From DASUAS01 sp963756895 (lineage in GTDB: Bacteria > Actinomycetota > Acidimicrobiia > IMCC26256 > DASPTH01): a stretch of 64,000 nt of DNA. The position numbers and the translations under genes are program-made. The notes under the pieces are model-generated. The model worked only from the letters and a program-made list of their open reading frames with translations, was not told the DNA's origin and made no database searches. Location: positions 186,001 through 250,000 of the forward strand of contig CAVWPI010000006.1 in NCBI GenBank assembly GCA_963756895.1, given 5' to 3'. Positions 9,554 through 19,092 of the stretch are shown here, in pieces (position 1 is the first letter of the stretch; every line of letters starts with the position of its first letter).

Positions 9554-11126
9554 GCGTCGTCTCCCCGGTCGAAGAGGTGCTGCAGGCCGGCCTTGTCGAC
9601 CTTGCCCGTGGTGGTCATCGGTACGTCGTCCCCCCGATCGTGCACCACCGGGTCGGCACCTTGAAGGAGCTGAGCCGTTCCTTCGCACCGGAGGCAAGTT
9701 CGTCGACGGTCGCGCTCACGGCGTCGTCGGCGAGCACGACCACCGCGGCGACCTCGGTGCCGCCACCGGGACCGACGACGTCGACCACGTAGGCGCGGCG
9801 CACCACGGGGAGCGCGTGCAACGCCCGCTCAACCTCGCTCGGATAGACCGTCGCACCGCGCACCTTGAACATGTCGTCGCGGCGGCCCGTGAGGAACAGG
9901 AACCCGTCAGCGTCGAGGTGCCCGACGTCGCCGGTCGCGTAGAACTCGTCCTCGGTGAAGACCTCCGCACGCGTCCGACCACAGATGCCCCGCATGAGGT
10001 TGGGGCCGCGCAGCTGCAGCTCGCCGGTCTCACCCGCCGCGACCGGCGCGCCGGTGCCGAGGTCGACCACGCGCACCTCGACGCCGTCGAACACCTGCCC
10101 GCAACCGCCCTCCTTGCCGAGCGGGAGCGTCTGGTCGAGTCGGTAGCCGGCGTAGGGCCCGAACGACTCGGTCATGCCGAGCAGACCCGCACGCTGACCC
10201 GGGGCCGCCTGCTGAGCCGCGGGCATGACTGCGTCGAGGCTCCCCGGGCGGAGCGACGAGAGATCGGCCGACGCGAAGCCCGGGTCGCGCGCCAGCGCCG
10301 CCGCCTGGTCGGGCCACCCGCGGAACAGCGTCACCCGTTCGCGCTCGAGGAAGGGCAACGTGCGCGCGGGTTCGGGCCGCGCTTCGGTGAGCAGGGTCGC
10401 TCCCGCGAGGAGGGTCGAGAGGAGGCCGGTGCCGAGACCGCCCACCCAGAAGAAGGGCATCGGGATGTAGAGCCGGTCGTCGCGCGTGAGGCGGCGGACC
10501 TCGAGGCCGGCGGCGGTCGCGGCCAACGCGCCGCCGTGGGTGTGGATCACGCCCTTGGGCGTGCCGCGGCTGCCGGAGGTGAACACGATGGCGAGGTCGT
10601 CGGCGGGTCGCACCGACGCGTCGAGCGCGGCGACGAGCTCCGGGGCGTGCGCCGTATCCGGAGCGGGACTGGCGTCATCCCACACCGTGACCGTGCGCAG
10701 GCGAGGCAGCACGTCGATCATCAGTCGCGGCCCCGCCACCAGCTCGGGCGAGATCGCCATGAGGTCCGCGACGTAGTCACGACCGAGGAACTCGCCCGGG
10801 AGCACGAGATGCTCGACGCCCGCGGTCCGCAACTGCGCCGCCAGCTCGGGCGGGCGGAGGAAGGTGGAGAGCGGCACGAGGGTGGCGCCCGCGCGCAGCG
10901 CCCCGAATGCCACCACGGGCCACGCGGTGCCATTCGGCATCAGCACACCGACGCGCGTGCCCTTGCCGACGCCGAGGTCGACGAAGAGACCGGCACGTGC
11001 AGCGCTGCGGCGCTCGAGCTCGCCGTAGGTGAGGGTGTCGTCGGCAGTGACGACGAACGCTCGGTCGGGCTGCTCGTCGGCCCAGCGGCGGACCAACGCG
11101 GGCACGGTGAGGCGCTCAGTGCTCAT
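9550..11126 (-). CDS. AMP-forming acyl-CoA ligase A (one frameshift near the end)
   Basis: An adenylate-forming CoA ligase of about 525 residues from the ATG at 11126. It has the P-loop motif IVFTSGSRGTPKGVIHTHGG, the A5-like motif GMTESFGPYAGY, the ATGDVGHLDADGFLFLTGR hinge region and a C-terminal KVRGATVYPSEVE. The frame breaks at a six-G run near 9638. Correcting it gives DDVPMTTTGKVDKAGLQHLF with the catalytic lysine and a TGA at 9550-9552 that overlaps the next start. The gene overlaps ligase B by 11 bases, so the two are co-transcribed. The acid it activates is unknown. Confidence 0.88.
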
Positions 11127-12678
11127 CGAACAGCTCCGCGATCGCGCCGAGGTCGGGCTTGCCGCTCGACAGCATCGGCAGGTCACCCGGTGCCAGCACC
11201 AGGAGACGACGGGGCACCTTGTACGCCGACAGGCGCGCCCGCAGATCCGTGCGCACGACGTCGAGGTCGGGCGCGGTGTCGGGCTCGGCCAGGATGACCG
11301 CCGCCACCACCTGGTCGCGCTCGGGGTCCGCGACGCCGATCACCATGCTCGCGAGCCCGCCGGTGATGTCGCTCAGCACCGCTTCGACCTCGAGCGGCGA
11401 CACGTTCGCACCCGCGGTCTTGATCATCGAGCCCCGCCGGCCGTGGAAGTAGAAGAAGCCGTCGTCGTCGACGTGGAACATGTCGCCGGTGCGGTACCAG
11501 CCGTCGGCGGTGAAGATCTCGAAGCGCTCCCGCCCGTAGTAGCCCTCCATCAGCGACGGACCGCGGAACCAGAGCTCACCCGTGGTGCCGACGGGCACGT
11601 CCGCCAGCGAGTCGGGATCCACGACCCGCGGGGTGAGGCCGGGGACCGGCAACCCGAACGAACCGCGTCGGCACTCGGGCTGGTCGGTCTCGTCGCCGCT
11701 CATGAGGCAGACGCTGCCGGTCTCGGTGGTGCCGAGCATGTTGTGGCGCAGCTCGAGGTCGGCCGGGCGGATGGCCTCCGGCAGGAGGGGGTGCAGGTTG
11801 CCCGAGCGGATCGACGAGAAGTCGCGGGTCGCGAAGCTCGGGTGCGCGACCAGCGCCGCGATCGACGCCGCATACCCGTTGGTGAGCTCAGGCCGCTCGC
11901 GCTCGATGAAGTCGAGGGTCTCGACGGGATCGGTGGCCGCCGAGCACAGCAGGGTGGCCCCGGCCACGAGCACACCGATGATGTTGTAGGCGAGACCGCC
12001 GATCCAGAACATGGGCGAGTTCGAGAAGAGGCGGGTCCCGGCGTCGAGATTGCGGATGCCGTTCAGCGTGTGGAGGTGGCCGAGCAGCGCTCCGTGCTGG
12101 TGGATCACGCCCTTGGGCGCACTGGTGGAGCCCGATGTGTGGACGATGATCATGCGGTCGTCCGGGGTGATGTCGTCCTCGACCGCGTCGAGCACCGCGT
12201 CGGGGACGTCGTCGGCGAGCGCTTCGAGGGCCGCGAACCCGTCGAGCCACACCTGCCGGAGGTGCGGCGCCGCGTTCGAGCGCGCGCCGTCGCCGACGGG
12301 CCCGACGGCGTCGTCGAGCGCGGCCGCGTAGTCGTTGCCGCGGTAGCTGCCCACACCGACCACGACATCGACATCGGCGCGCGCGAGCAGATCGCGGAGC
12401 TCGCGCGCCGTGGAGAACGTGCTGATGGGGACGGCGATGGCACCGACGCGCACCGCGGCCAGCCACGCGAGCACGAAGTCGACCCCGGTCGGGAAGAGCA
12501 GACCGACCCGGCTGCCCCGACCGGCGCCGGTTGCGAGGAGACCGCGTGCGAGGACGCGGCTGCGCCGTTCGGCGTCGCCATAGGTCAGACGGTCGTCGTC
12601 GCAGACGACGTAGTCGGCGTCGGGCCGTGCGCCGACGTGCGCACGCAGCACGCGGCTGACCGTGGTCGCTCCGTTCAT
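11116..12678 (-). CDS. AMP-forming acyl-CoA ligase B
   Basis: A complete 520-residue adenylate-forming ligase. The nucleotide-binding motif IVHTSGSTSAPKGVIHQHG, the MLGTTETGSVC motif, WYRTGDMFHVDDDGFFYFHGR and the C-terminal LPMLSSGKPDL with the catalytic lysine are all present. No frame break. The start ATG at 12678 overlaps the stop of the thioesterase gene (ATGA). Its closest relative in the window by layout is ligase A (both have F-F/M-F-W-x-G-G-L after the P-loop), so the two may be an old tandem duplication. Substrate unknown. Confidence 0.92.
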   Translation of the reverse strand: MNGATTVSRVLRAHVGARPDADYVVCDDDRLTYGDAERRSRVLARGLLATGAGRGSRVGLLFPTGVDFVLAWLAAVRVGAIAVPISTFSTARELRDLLARADVDVVVGVGSYRGNDYAAALDDAVGPVGDGARSNAAPHLRQVWLDGFAALEALADDVPDAVLDAVEDDITPDDRMIIVHTSGSTSAPKGVIHQHGALLGHLHTLNGIRNLDAGTRLFSNSPMFWIGGLAYNIIGVLVAGATLLCSAATDPVETLDFIERERPELTNGYAASIAALVAHPSFATRDFSSIRSGNLHPLLPEAIRPADLELRHNMLGTTETGSVCLMSGDETDQPECRRGSFGLPVPGLTPRVVDPDSLADVPVGTTGELWFRGPSLMEGYYGRERFEIFTADGWYRTGDMFHVDDDGFFYFHGRRGSMIKTAGANVSPLEVEAVLSDITGGLASMVIGVADPERDQVVAAVILAEPDTAPDLDVVRTDLRARLSAYKVPRRLLVLAPGDLPMLSSGKPDLGAIAELFDEH

Positions 12679-13331
12679 GCCCGTCGCGCCGACACCGCGG
12701 GCAGCGCGCCGTGGTCGCCCTTCGCCGCGGTGAGATGCGCCTCGCAGAGGAGGTCGTCGCCGAGGAGCAGCTCGGCGTAGGCGGTGATGCGGCGGTCGTC
12801 GACGACGCGCTCGGCCCGGAAGACGAGCGGCGTGAGCAACGGTGTCGGGCGCCGGTACCGGATCGAGAGCTCCGCGGTCTTGCCCGCCAGCCCCAGCGCG
12901 CAGTTGAGCTCCTGGAGCACGCAGTCGAAGAACACCGCGAGGAACCCGCCGTGCACGATGCCGGGTGGCCCCTCGTAGCTGATCGGGAACTCCACCGTGC
13001 CGTGCGCACCTTCGTCGTCACCGCCCTCGTCGAGCTCGAGCGCGTAGCGGGGGACGCACGGGTTGTAGTCGCCGACGTCGTAGCCGTGGTCGACGTAGAC
13101 CCGCCGGTCGGCGTCGCCCGCGTGATCGCCGATGCGGGGGCGGAGATCCGCAGGTGCCTGGGCGGCGAGCGCGCGCTGTGCGTCGCGGACGGTCTGGATC
13201 AGCGCTTCGAGCTCCGGGCTCGTCTGCTCCAACGAGAGCGCGGTGTCGGTGAGCTCGCGCAGCGCCGCGGCCAGCTCCGCCATCGCGGGCAGCGGCGGCT
13301 CGCCGAACACCCATCGCTTGTCGACGCTCAC
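12675..13331 (-). CDS. PaaI-type hotdog acyl-CoA thioesterase
   Basis: 218 residues from a GTG at 13331. The C-terminal half has the hotdog signature GPPGIVHGGFLAVFFDCVLQ with the H-G-G turn at the start of the hot-dog helix, followed by RYRRPTPLLTPLVF. It probably hydrolyses an acyl-CoA or removes stalled CoA esters. As written, the reading frame continues from ligase C into this gene. The overlap GTGA at 13328-13331 and a G triplet 10 bases earlier show that two separate genes joined by a one-base insertion is the simpler reading. The alternative is a true ligase-thioesterase fusion of 719 residues. Confidence 0.75.
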   Translation of the reverse strand: MSVDKRWVFGEPPLPAMAELAAALRELTDTALSLEQTSPELEALIQTVRDAQRALAAQAPADLRPRIGDHAGDADRRVYVDHGYDVGDYNPCVPRYALELDEGGDDEGAHGTVEFPISYEGPPGIVHGGFLAVFFDCVLQELNCALGLAGKTAELSIRYRRPTPLLTPLVFRAERVVDDRRITAYAELLLGDDLLCEAHLTAAKGDHGALPAVSARRA

Positions 13332-14834
13332 GACCGCGTCCCTGTCCGCGTCGGCCACCAGCTCGCGCACGGCGGCGAGATCGACCTTGCCTGACGCGGT
13401 GCGCGGCAGCGCGTCGACCACCGTGACCGACACCGGGACCTCGTACCGCGCCAGGTGCGCGCCCGCGAACTCGAGGACGGTGGCTTCGTCGAGCTCGGCG
13501 TCCGGTCGTCGTTCGACCGCGGCCACCGGCACCGCGCCGAGGCGCTCGTCGTCGACGCCCACCACCGCGGCCTCGGCCACGCCGGGCACCCGCTCCAGCG
13601 CCGTTCGCACCACCTCCGGTTGCACCTTGTAACCCCCGCGGAGGATGGTCTGATCGGCACGGCCGACGATCCAGAGGAAGCCGTCGGCGTCGACACGCGC
13701 CAGGTCGGTGGTGCGCACCCAGTCGTCGGTGCCGAGCTGCTTGGCGCGCACCTCCAGCAGGCCGACGACGTCGAGCCCGAGGTCGGTGCCGTCATCGGGA
13801 TCGATCGACGCGCAACGAGCACCCTGCGTGCGCGCGCGACCGACGCTGCCGCGCTTGGCGACGGCGAACTGCTCGTGGTCTGCGAGGTTCCAGCCGGCAA
13901 CTCCGCCGCCGAATTCGGTGGCGCCGTACGACGTGAGCACCGGCACGCCGTAGCGCGCGGAGAACACATCGGCGATGTCGGGGTCGAGCGGCGCGGTGCC
14001 CGACACCACCGAGCGGATGCTCTCGAACACGTCGTCATCGACATCGGCGTCGAGCACCATGCGCAGCGCGGTGGGCACCAGGCTCACAGTCTTGGGCCGG
14101 TGCTCGCGCACCGCCGCGGTCCATCCGTCGACGCTGAAGCGCTCGAGCAGCGCGATGCGACGACCGTCGAGCATCGCCTGCACCACGCGGAACACGCCGC
14201 TGACGTGGACGAGCGGTGCGTTGACGATGACGACCCCGGACCGGAGCCGGACGTCGCTCCCCGTGTCGGTCTCGTAATGCTTGGCCCCCCGCATCACCTG
14301 GTGGAGCATCTCGTAGCGCAGGTCGATGCGCTTCGGTGGCCCCGTGGTGCCGCTGGTGAGCATGCGGACCGCGACGCCAGGCGCATCGACGACGGCCGGC
14401 GCAGCGGCCGAGGGAGTGACCGCGATCGGGGCGGCGAGCGCACCGATCTCACCCCGAGCGGTCGTCGGCAGGTCGTCGGGAGCGATCAGCGCGAGGTCGT
14501 CGGCCGCGCCGAGCAGCAGCGGGAGCCCGAGACCGGGGACGTCGGCGCGCAGCCGTTCGGCGCCGAGCAGAGGGTTGACCGTGACCACGCACGCACCGGC
14601 GCGCAAGAGTCCGAGCATGATGCCGAGGGGGGACGGACGGTTGCGGAGCATGAGCCCGACCGGCGACCCCGCGCCGAGCCCGCGATCGCGGAGCACCGCG
14701 TCGACCGAGTCGGCCGCCGCCGACAGCTCGCCCCAGGTGGACCAGGTGCCCTCGAACTCGAGCGCGGGCGCCGACGGGTCGAGCGCCAGGACCTCGCGGA
14801 GGCGTTCCGGAATCGCGCGCATCGGTTCGCTCAT
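13328..14834 (-). CDS. AMP-forming acyl-CoA ligase C (frame runs into thioesterase)
   Basis: An adenylate-forming ligase of about 500 residues from the ATG at 14834, which overlaps the upstream stop (ATGA). Visible are VRMLTSGTTGPPKRIDLRYE (P-loop with K-R in place of K-G), SYGATEFGGGVAGW, RTTDLARVDADGFLWIVGR and the C-terminal PRTASGKVDLAAV with its lysine. The protein is continuous with the thioesterase in the sequence as given. Removing one G from the GACAGGGACG stretch (13340-13342) would make it end at the TGA at 13328-13330. The P-loop substitution and the short N-terminal domain suggest an unusual acid substrate. Confidence 0.85.
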
Positions 14835-15610
14835 CGCACAGTGGGCGGCGTGCGGTCGACGCCGCGCTGCTGGATCTCCGCGAGGCCGACCGGGTTGCCG
14901 AGACGCGTGTACATGAGCCCCTGGTCCATCGCGGCGCGGTAGGGCTTGTCGAGCGACTCCCAGATCGCTCGGACCGTGCCCTGCGTCGCGACTGCCGGGT
15001 ACGACGCGATCACACACGCGAGCTCGTGCGCGTGATCCCAGAGCCGGTCGCGCGGAACGACCTCGGTCACGAGCCCGAGCCGCAACGCCGTCTCCGCCGA
15101 CACCCGCTCGCGGTTACCCATCAGGGCCATGCGCAGCGTGTCACCGAGACCGATGCGACGCATGAGCCCAATCGGCTCGAGCGCCGACACGTAGCCGTAG
15201 GTGACGTGCGAGTCGAAGAAGGTGGCGTCGTCGGAGCACAGGACGACGTCGGCTTCGTTCACGAAGTAGAGCGCCCCGGCAGTGCACATCCCGTGCACCG
15301 CGCACACCACCGGCTTCCAACACTTCTGCCACTTGGGGCTGAGGAGCTCACCGGGATCATCGTGGTTCCAGACGAGGTCGGGCTGCCCGAAGCTCTTCGA
15401 TGTGTCGAGACCGGCCGAGAACGCGCGCTCCCCCGCCGCGCGCAACACCACGGCGTTGACGCGGTCGTCGGCCTTGACGACGTGCCACACGTCGCGCATC
15501 TCCTCGCACATCTGCCGGTCGAACGCGTTGAGCACCTCGGGGCGATCGAGGGTGACGGTGGCGACACGATCGTCGGGCGCAACTTCGTAGCGGATCGTGG
15601 CGTAGCTCAC
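14831..15610 (-). CDS. Enoyl-CoA hydratase/isomerase-family protein 1, catalytic glutamates absent
   Basis: A crotonase-fold protein of 259 residues from the GTG at 15610, which overlaps the upstream stop; a GTG at 15622 is also in frame. The CoA-binding GERAFSAGLDTSK and the oxyanion-hole region CAVHGMCTAGALYFVNEADV are visible. The positions that carry the two catalytic glutamates in enoyl-CoA hydratase are filled by the A-L-Y stretch and by D-S-H. It is therefore unlikely to be an ordinary hydratase; a hydrolase, isomerase or retro-Claisen role is possible. It sits beside a second such protein in the same run. No frame break. Confidence 0.85.
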   Translation of the reverse strand: MSYATIRYEVAPDDRVATVTLDRPEVLNAFDRQMCEEMRDVWHVVKADDRVNAVVLRAAGERAFSAGLDTSKSFGQPDLVWNHDDPGELLSPKWQKCWKPVVCAVHGMCTAGALYFVNEADVVLCSDDATFFDSHVTYGYVSALEPIGLMRRIGLGDTLRMALMGNRERVSAETALRLGLVTEVVPRDRLWDHAHELACVIASYPAVATQGTVRAIWESLDKPYRAAMDQGLMYTRLGNPVGLAEIQQRGVDRTPPTVR

Positions 15611-16410
15611 TCGGCTCTCCACTGGGGCTCGCGCTTCTCCACGAACGCGTGCGGGCCCTCCTTGGCGTCTTCGGTGTGCAGGACCCGCTCGCGGAACGCC
15701 TCGGCGAGCAGCTCGGCCTCGTAAAGGGGCAACCCGAGACCCTTGCGAATTCCGAGACGCGTGCCGCGCACCGCGAGCGGCGCGTTGCGGTTCACCATCG
15801 CTGCAAGCTCACGAAGCCGGTCGCCCAACAGGTCGTGCTCCACCACCTCTGTGATGAGGCCCAGCTCGTACACGCGAGCGGCGCTCAGGCGCTCCTGGCG
15901 ACCCATGATCGCCATGCGCATGGCGACGTTGAGCGGCAGGGTGCGCGCCACCCGCACCATCTCGCGGCCGGATGCCAGTCCGATGCTCACGTGCGGATCG
16001 AAGAACTGTGCTCGGTCCGAAGCGATCGCGATGTCGCAGGTGGTGACGAGATCCATGCCTGCGCCGCAGCAGATGCCGTTGACGCCCACGATGATGGGCT
16101 TGGCCATCGAGCGGAACGGCGGCGTCGCCTCCTGCGGCGCGTCCCACTCGTGGAAGCGCGAGAGGTACTTGCCGTCGAACGGCACCTTGCCGTCGTCACG
16201 CACCGTGTCGACATCGGCTCCGGTGCAGAACCCGCGTCCGGCAGCGGTGATGACGATGGTCCAGACGTCGTCGTCGGTCTCCACGCTCACGTAGGCGTCG
16301 GCCAGCTCCGCCTCCATCTGCCGACTGATCGCGTTCAGCTTGTCGGGCCGGTTGAACGTGATCGTCGCGGTGCGGTCCTCCACCTCGTAGAGGATCGTCT
16401 CGTACGTCAT
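15607..16410 (-). CDS. Enoyl-CoA hydratase/isomerase-family protein 2
   Basis: A 267-residue crotonase-fold protein from the ATG at 16410 (ATGA overlap with the SDR stop). It has the oxyanion-hole motifs GRGFCTGADVDTV and VGVNGICCGAGMDLVTTCDI. At the first catalytic position there is D in place of E (GAGMDL), and at the second the sequence is F-D-P-H-V. Acidic chemistry is partly retained, as in some dienoyl-CoA isomerases, so the exact reaction is open. It shares the F-F-D-x-H-V-x-x-G motif with protein 1, suggesting an ancient tandem duplication. No frame break. Confidence 0.88.
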   Translation of the reverse strand: MTYETILYEVEDRTATITFNRPDKLNAISRQMEAELADAYVSVETDDDVWTIVITAAGRGFCTGADVDTVRDDGKVPFDGKYLSRFHEWDAPQEATPPFRSMAKPIIVGVNGICCGAGMDLVTTCDIAIASDRAQFFDPHVSIGLASGREMVRVARTLPLNVAMRMAIMGRQERLSAARVYELGLITEVVEHDLLGDRLRELAAMVNRNAPLAVRGTRLGIRKGLGLPLYEAELLAEAFRERVLHTEDAKEGPHAFVEKREPQWRAE

Positions 16411-17180
16411 CGCACCACATACCCTCCGTCGACGATCACTTCCTGGCCCGTGATGTAGCTCGCTTCGTCGCTGGCCAGGAACAGGACGGCATCGGCGATG
16501 TCGTCCATGGCCCCCATGCGCTTCATCGGGAGGTGCGAAGCGAAGGCCGCCACACGTTCCTCCTGTGCGGCTTCGTCGAGGCCGTCACGTTCACCGGTGG
16601 TCATGGGGGTGCGCATGAAACCGGGCGAGACCGCGTTCATGCGCACTCCCCTCCGGGCGAGCTCGCGCGCGGTGTGTCGCGTGTAGCTGAGGATCGCACC
16701 CTTCGACGCTGCGTACGCCGAGCCGCCGGTGCACACCGACGCCGCGATCGAGGCCACGTTGACGATCGAGCCGCCGCCGGCCTGGAGCATCACCGGGATC
16801 GCCGCCTTGGAGCACACGAACACGCTCCGCAAGTTGACCTGCAGGACGAGGTCCCACTTCTCCTCGGTGGTGTCCCACGTGTCGCGGTCGTCGCCCTGGA
16901 CGATCCCGGCGTTGTTCACCAACACGTCGAGCCGCCCGAGGCCGTCGACCGCGGCGGTCACCGCTTCGTTCGCCACGTCCAGGCTCGAGACATCACCGAT
17001 CACCAGCCGACCCTCGGAGCCGGCGGCGCGCACCTCGTCGACGACAGCGCTCCCACGCAGTTCGTCGAGGTCGACGACCACGATCCGTGCGCCCTCGTGC
17101 GCGAACCGCAACGCGGTGGCGCGACCGAACCCGGACGCACCCCCCGTGACGATGGCAACCTTGTCGTCGAGTCGACCCAC
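16407..17180 (-). CDS. Short-chain dehydrogenase/reductase
   Basis: A complete classical SDR of 257 residues from the GTG at 17180 (one base from the upstream stop; a GTG at 17192 is in frame). It has the NAD(P)-binding TGGASGFGRA, the aspartate after beta-2 (VVVDLDE), which favours NAD(H), NNAGIV, the catalytic Ser (ASIAAS) and Y-A-A-S-K. The C-terminal SYITGQEVIVDGGYVV is typical. It probably interconverts a hydroxyl and a keto group on a pathway intermediate, such as a 3-hydroxyacyl-CoA or a ring alcohol. No break. Confidence 0.9.
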   Translation of the reverse strand: MGRLDDKVAIVTGGASGFGRATALRFAHEGARIVVVDLDELRGSAVVDEVRAAGSEGRLVIGDVSSLDVANEAVTAAVDGLGRLDVLVNNAGIVQGDDRDTWDTTEEKWDLVLQVNLRSVFVCSKAAIPVMLQAGGGSIVNVASIAASVCTGGSAYAASKGAILSYTRHTARELARRGVRMNAVSPGFMRTPMTTGERDGLDEAAQEERVAAFASHLPMKRMGAMDDIADAVLFLASDEASYITGQEVIVDGGYVVR

Positions 17181-17181
17181 G

Positions 17182-19092
17182 TCAGCCTCCACGTTCGGGG
17201 GCCGTGACCACGAAGTCGTCGAGCACAGGTTCCCGGGTCATGCGCCAGTAGTCGATGAGCTTCCACGGCATGTTGGTCGTCACCCGGCCGGCGTCGTTGT
17301 TGTAGTAGCTGTGCACGCGCGGATGCCTCCACACGAGATGCTCGTGCTCGGCGTCGACGCGTTCGTTGTAGGCGTCGTGCACGTCGCTCCTGCACTCCAT
17401 GGTGGACCACCCGTGCTCGAGCATGGCACCGATCGCCTTGACGACGTAGTTGACCTGGCATTCGAGCACGAACACCACGCTCCCGACCACCGGGTTGGTG
17501 TTCGGTCCGTAGAGGCAGAACAGGTTGGGGAAGCCGGGCATCGTGATCCCCACGTGCGCGCGTGGATCGTCGCCCCACTCCTCGGAGAGGACCCGGCCCC
17601 CTCGGCCGGTGATGGTCATCGGCCAGAGGTACTTGTTGGGATGGAACCCGGTGCCGAGGACGAGCACGTCGACGCTCGCGGCGCTCGCCCGACTCGCTGA
17701 CCACCGCGTGGGGCTCGACCCGGACCACGCGCTCGTTCACCAGGTCGACGTCGTCGCGCAGCAGCGTGCGGAACCAACCGTTGTCCTGCAACATGCGCTT
17801 GCCCAGCGCCGGGTAGTCGGGCAGCACTTCGGCCACCAGCTCGGGACGATCGGCCAGCTCACGTTCGACGTGGGCGGTCATCACCCGGCGGATCTTGTCG
17901 TTCTGCCGGCTGATCGACACGTCGGTGTCGGGCCAGTCGGGGTCGGCCCGGAACGCGGAATACATCCGGTCGGCGCTGTTCCAGAACTGCAGCACCCGGT
18001 ACCACGCCAGGTAGTGCGGCACCGTGCGGAACAGCCACTTCTCCTGGTCGGTGACCGGCCGGTGGTAGTCGGGGTTGGGCAGGACCCAGTGGCGCGACCG
18101 CTGGAAGATCGTGACGTCCGCGGCGTCGGGCGCCACCGCGGGCACGAACTGCATCGAGCTGGCACCGGTGCCGACCACCGCGATCCGCTTGCCGTGCATG
18201 TCGACGTCGTGGTCCCAGCGGGAGGAGTGGAAGGACGGGCCCGCGAAGGTGTCGAGGCCCTCGATGTCGGGCACCGCCGGACGGTTGAGCATCCCGACCG
18301 CGCTCACGAGCGCGTTGACCGTGATCTCCGACTCGCCCGTGCCGTCTCGGAGGCTGACGAGCCAGGAACCCGCGCCTCGTCGAAGGTGGCCGAGCGCACC
18401 TCAGTACCGAACCGCACGTGCGGCAGGACGTTGTGCTCCTTGGCGCAGCTCGCGATGTAGTCGAACAGCTCGTGCTGGCACGCGTAGAAGTGCGACCAGT
18501 CGGGGTTGGGCCGGAACGAGTACGAGTAGAAGTGGTTGGGCACGTCGACCCGGAGATCGGGATAGGTGTTCTCGAACCACGTCCCGCCGACGTCGGGGTT
18601 CTTGTCGAACACCGTGTACGGGATCCCGGCCTGCTCGAGGCGGATCGCTGCGCACAGGCCGCCGAGCCCGGCGCCGATGATGCCCACGTGGAAGCGCGCC
18701 AGCGTCTCGTCGTCCGGGCGCTCGATCCACTCGAATCGCCGACGGTCGGCGCCGTCGAAGTCGGCCTCCTCCTCGACCAGCGCGACGTACGAGGCGTCGA
18801 CCGTTTCGCCGACCGCGAACTCGATCAGCCGGTGCATCTCGGCGGCGTCGGGTCGACGTTCGGATGCGGCGTCGGGCAGGCCGGTGAGCGTGTCGAACGC
18901 CCACGCCCGGATCGCCTCGGCGTCGTCGGCGGTGAGCGATCCCGGACCCCGCCCGTGGTCGAAGGTGCGCGGCTCGGGATGCGCGTCGACCACCGACAGG
19001 TCGCCGCTCAGGTGGGCCACCGCGGCAACGAGCACGGCGAGGTTGGCCGCGGGCAGCGCGGCCGCGAGCTCCCCCGCGTCGATCCGGTTCAC
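17182..19092 (-). CDS. Baeyer-Villiger-type flavin monooxygenase (two frameshifts)
   Basis: A class B flavoprotein monooxygenase of about 635 residues from a GTG at 19092. About 135 residues precede the first Rossmann motif (GIIGAGLGGLCAA), an N-terminal extension seen in some BVMOs. Then follow DVGGTWFENTYPDLRVD, the fingerprint FAGPSFHSSRWD (F-x-G-x-x-x-H-x-x-x-W), and the second dinucleotide site VVGTGASSMQF. The C-terminal VLGTGFHPNKYLWP and CLYGPNTNPV are typical. Frames change near 18375 and 17682. BVMOs insert oxygen next to a ketone to give esters or lactones, which suits ring opening. It overlaps the hydratase-fold gene upstream by GTGA. Confidence 0.88.

Noticed and set aside
12675..14834. 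Single 719-residue ligase-thioesterase fusion protein
   Set aside because: The GGG triplet and the GTGA overlap make two separate genes the simpler reading; kept as a finding with a test.
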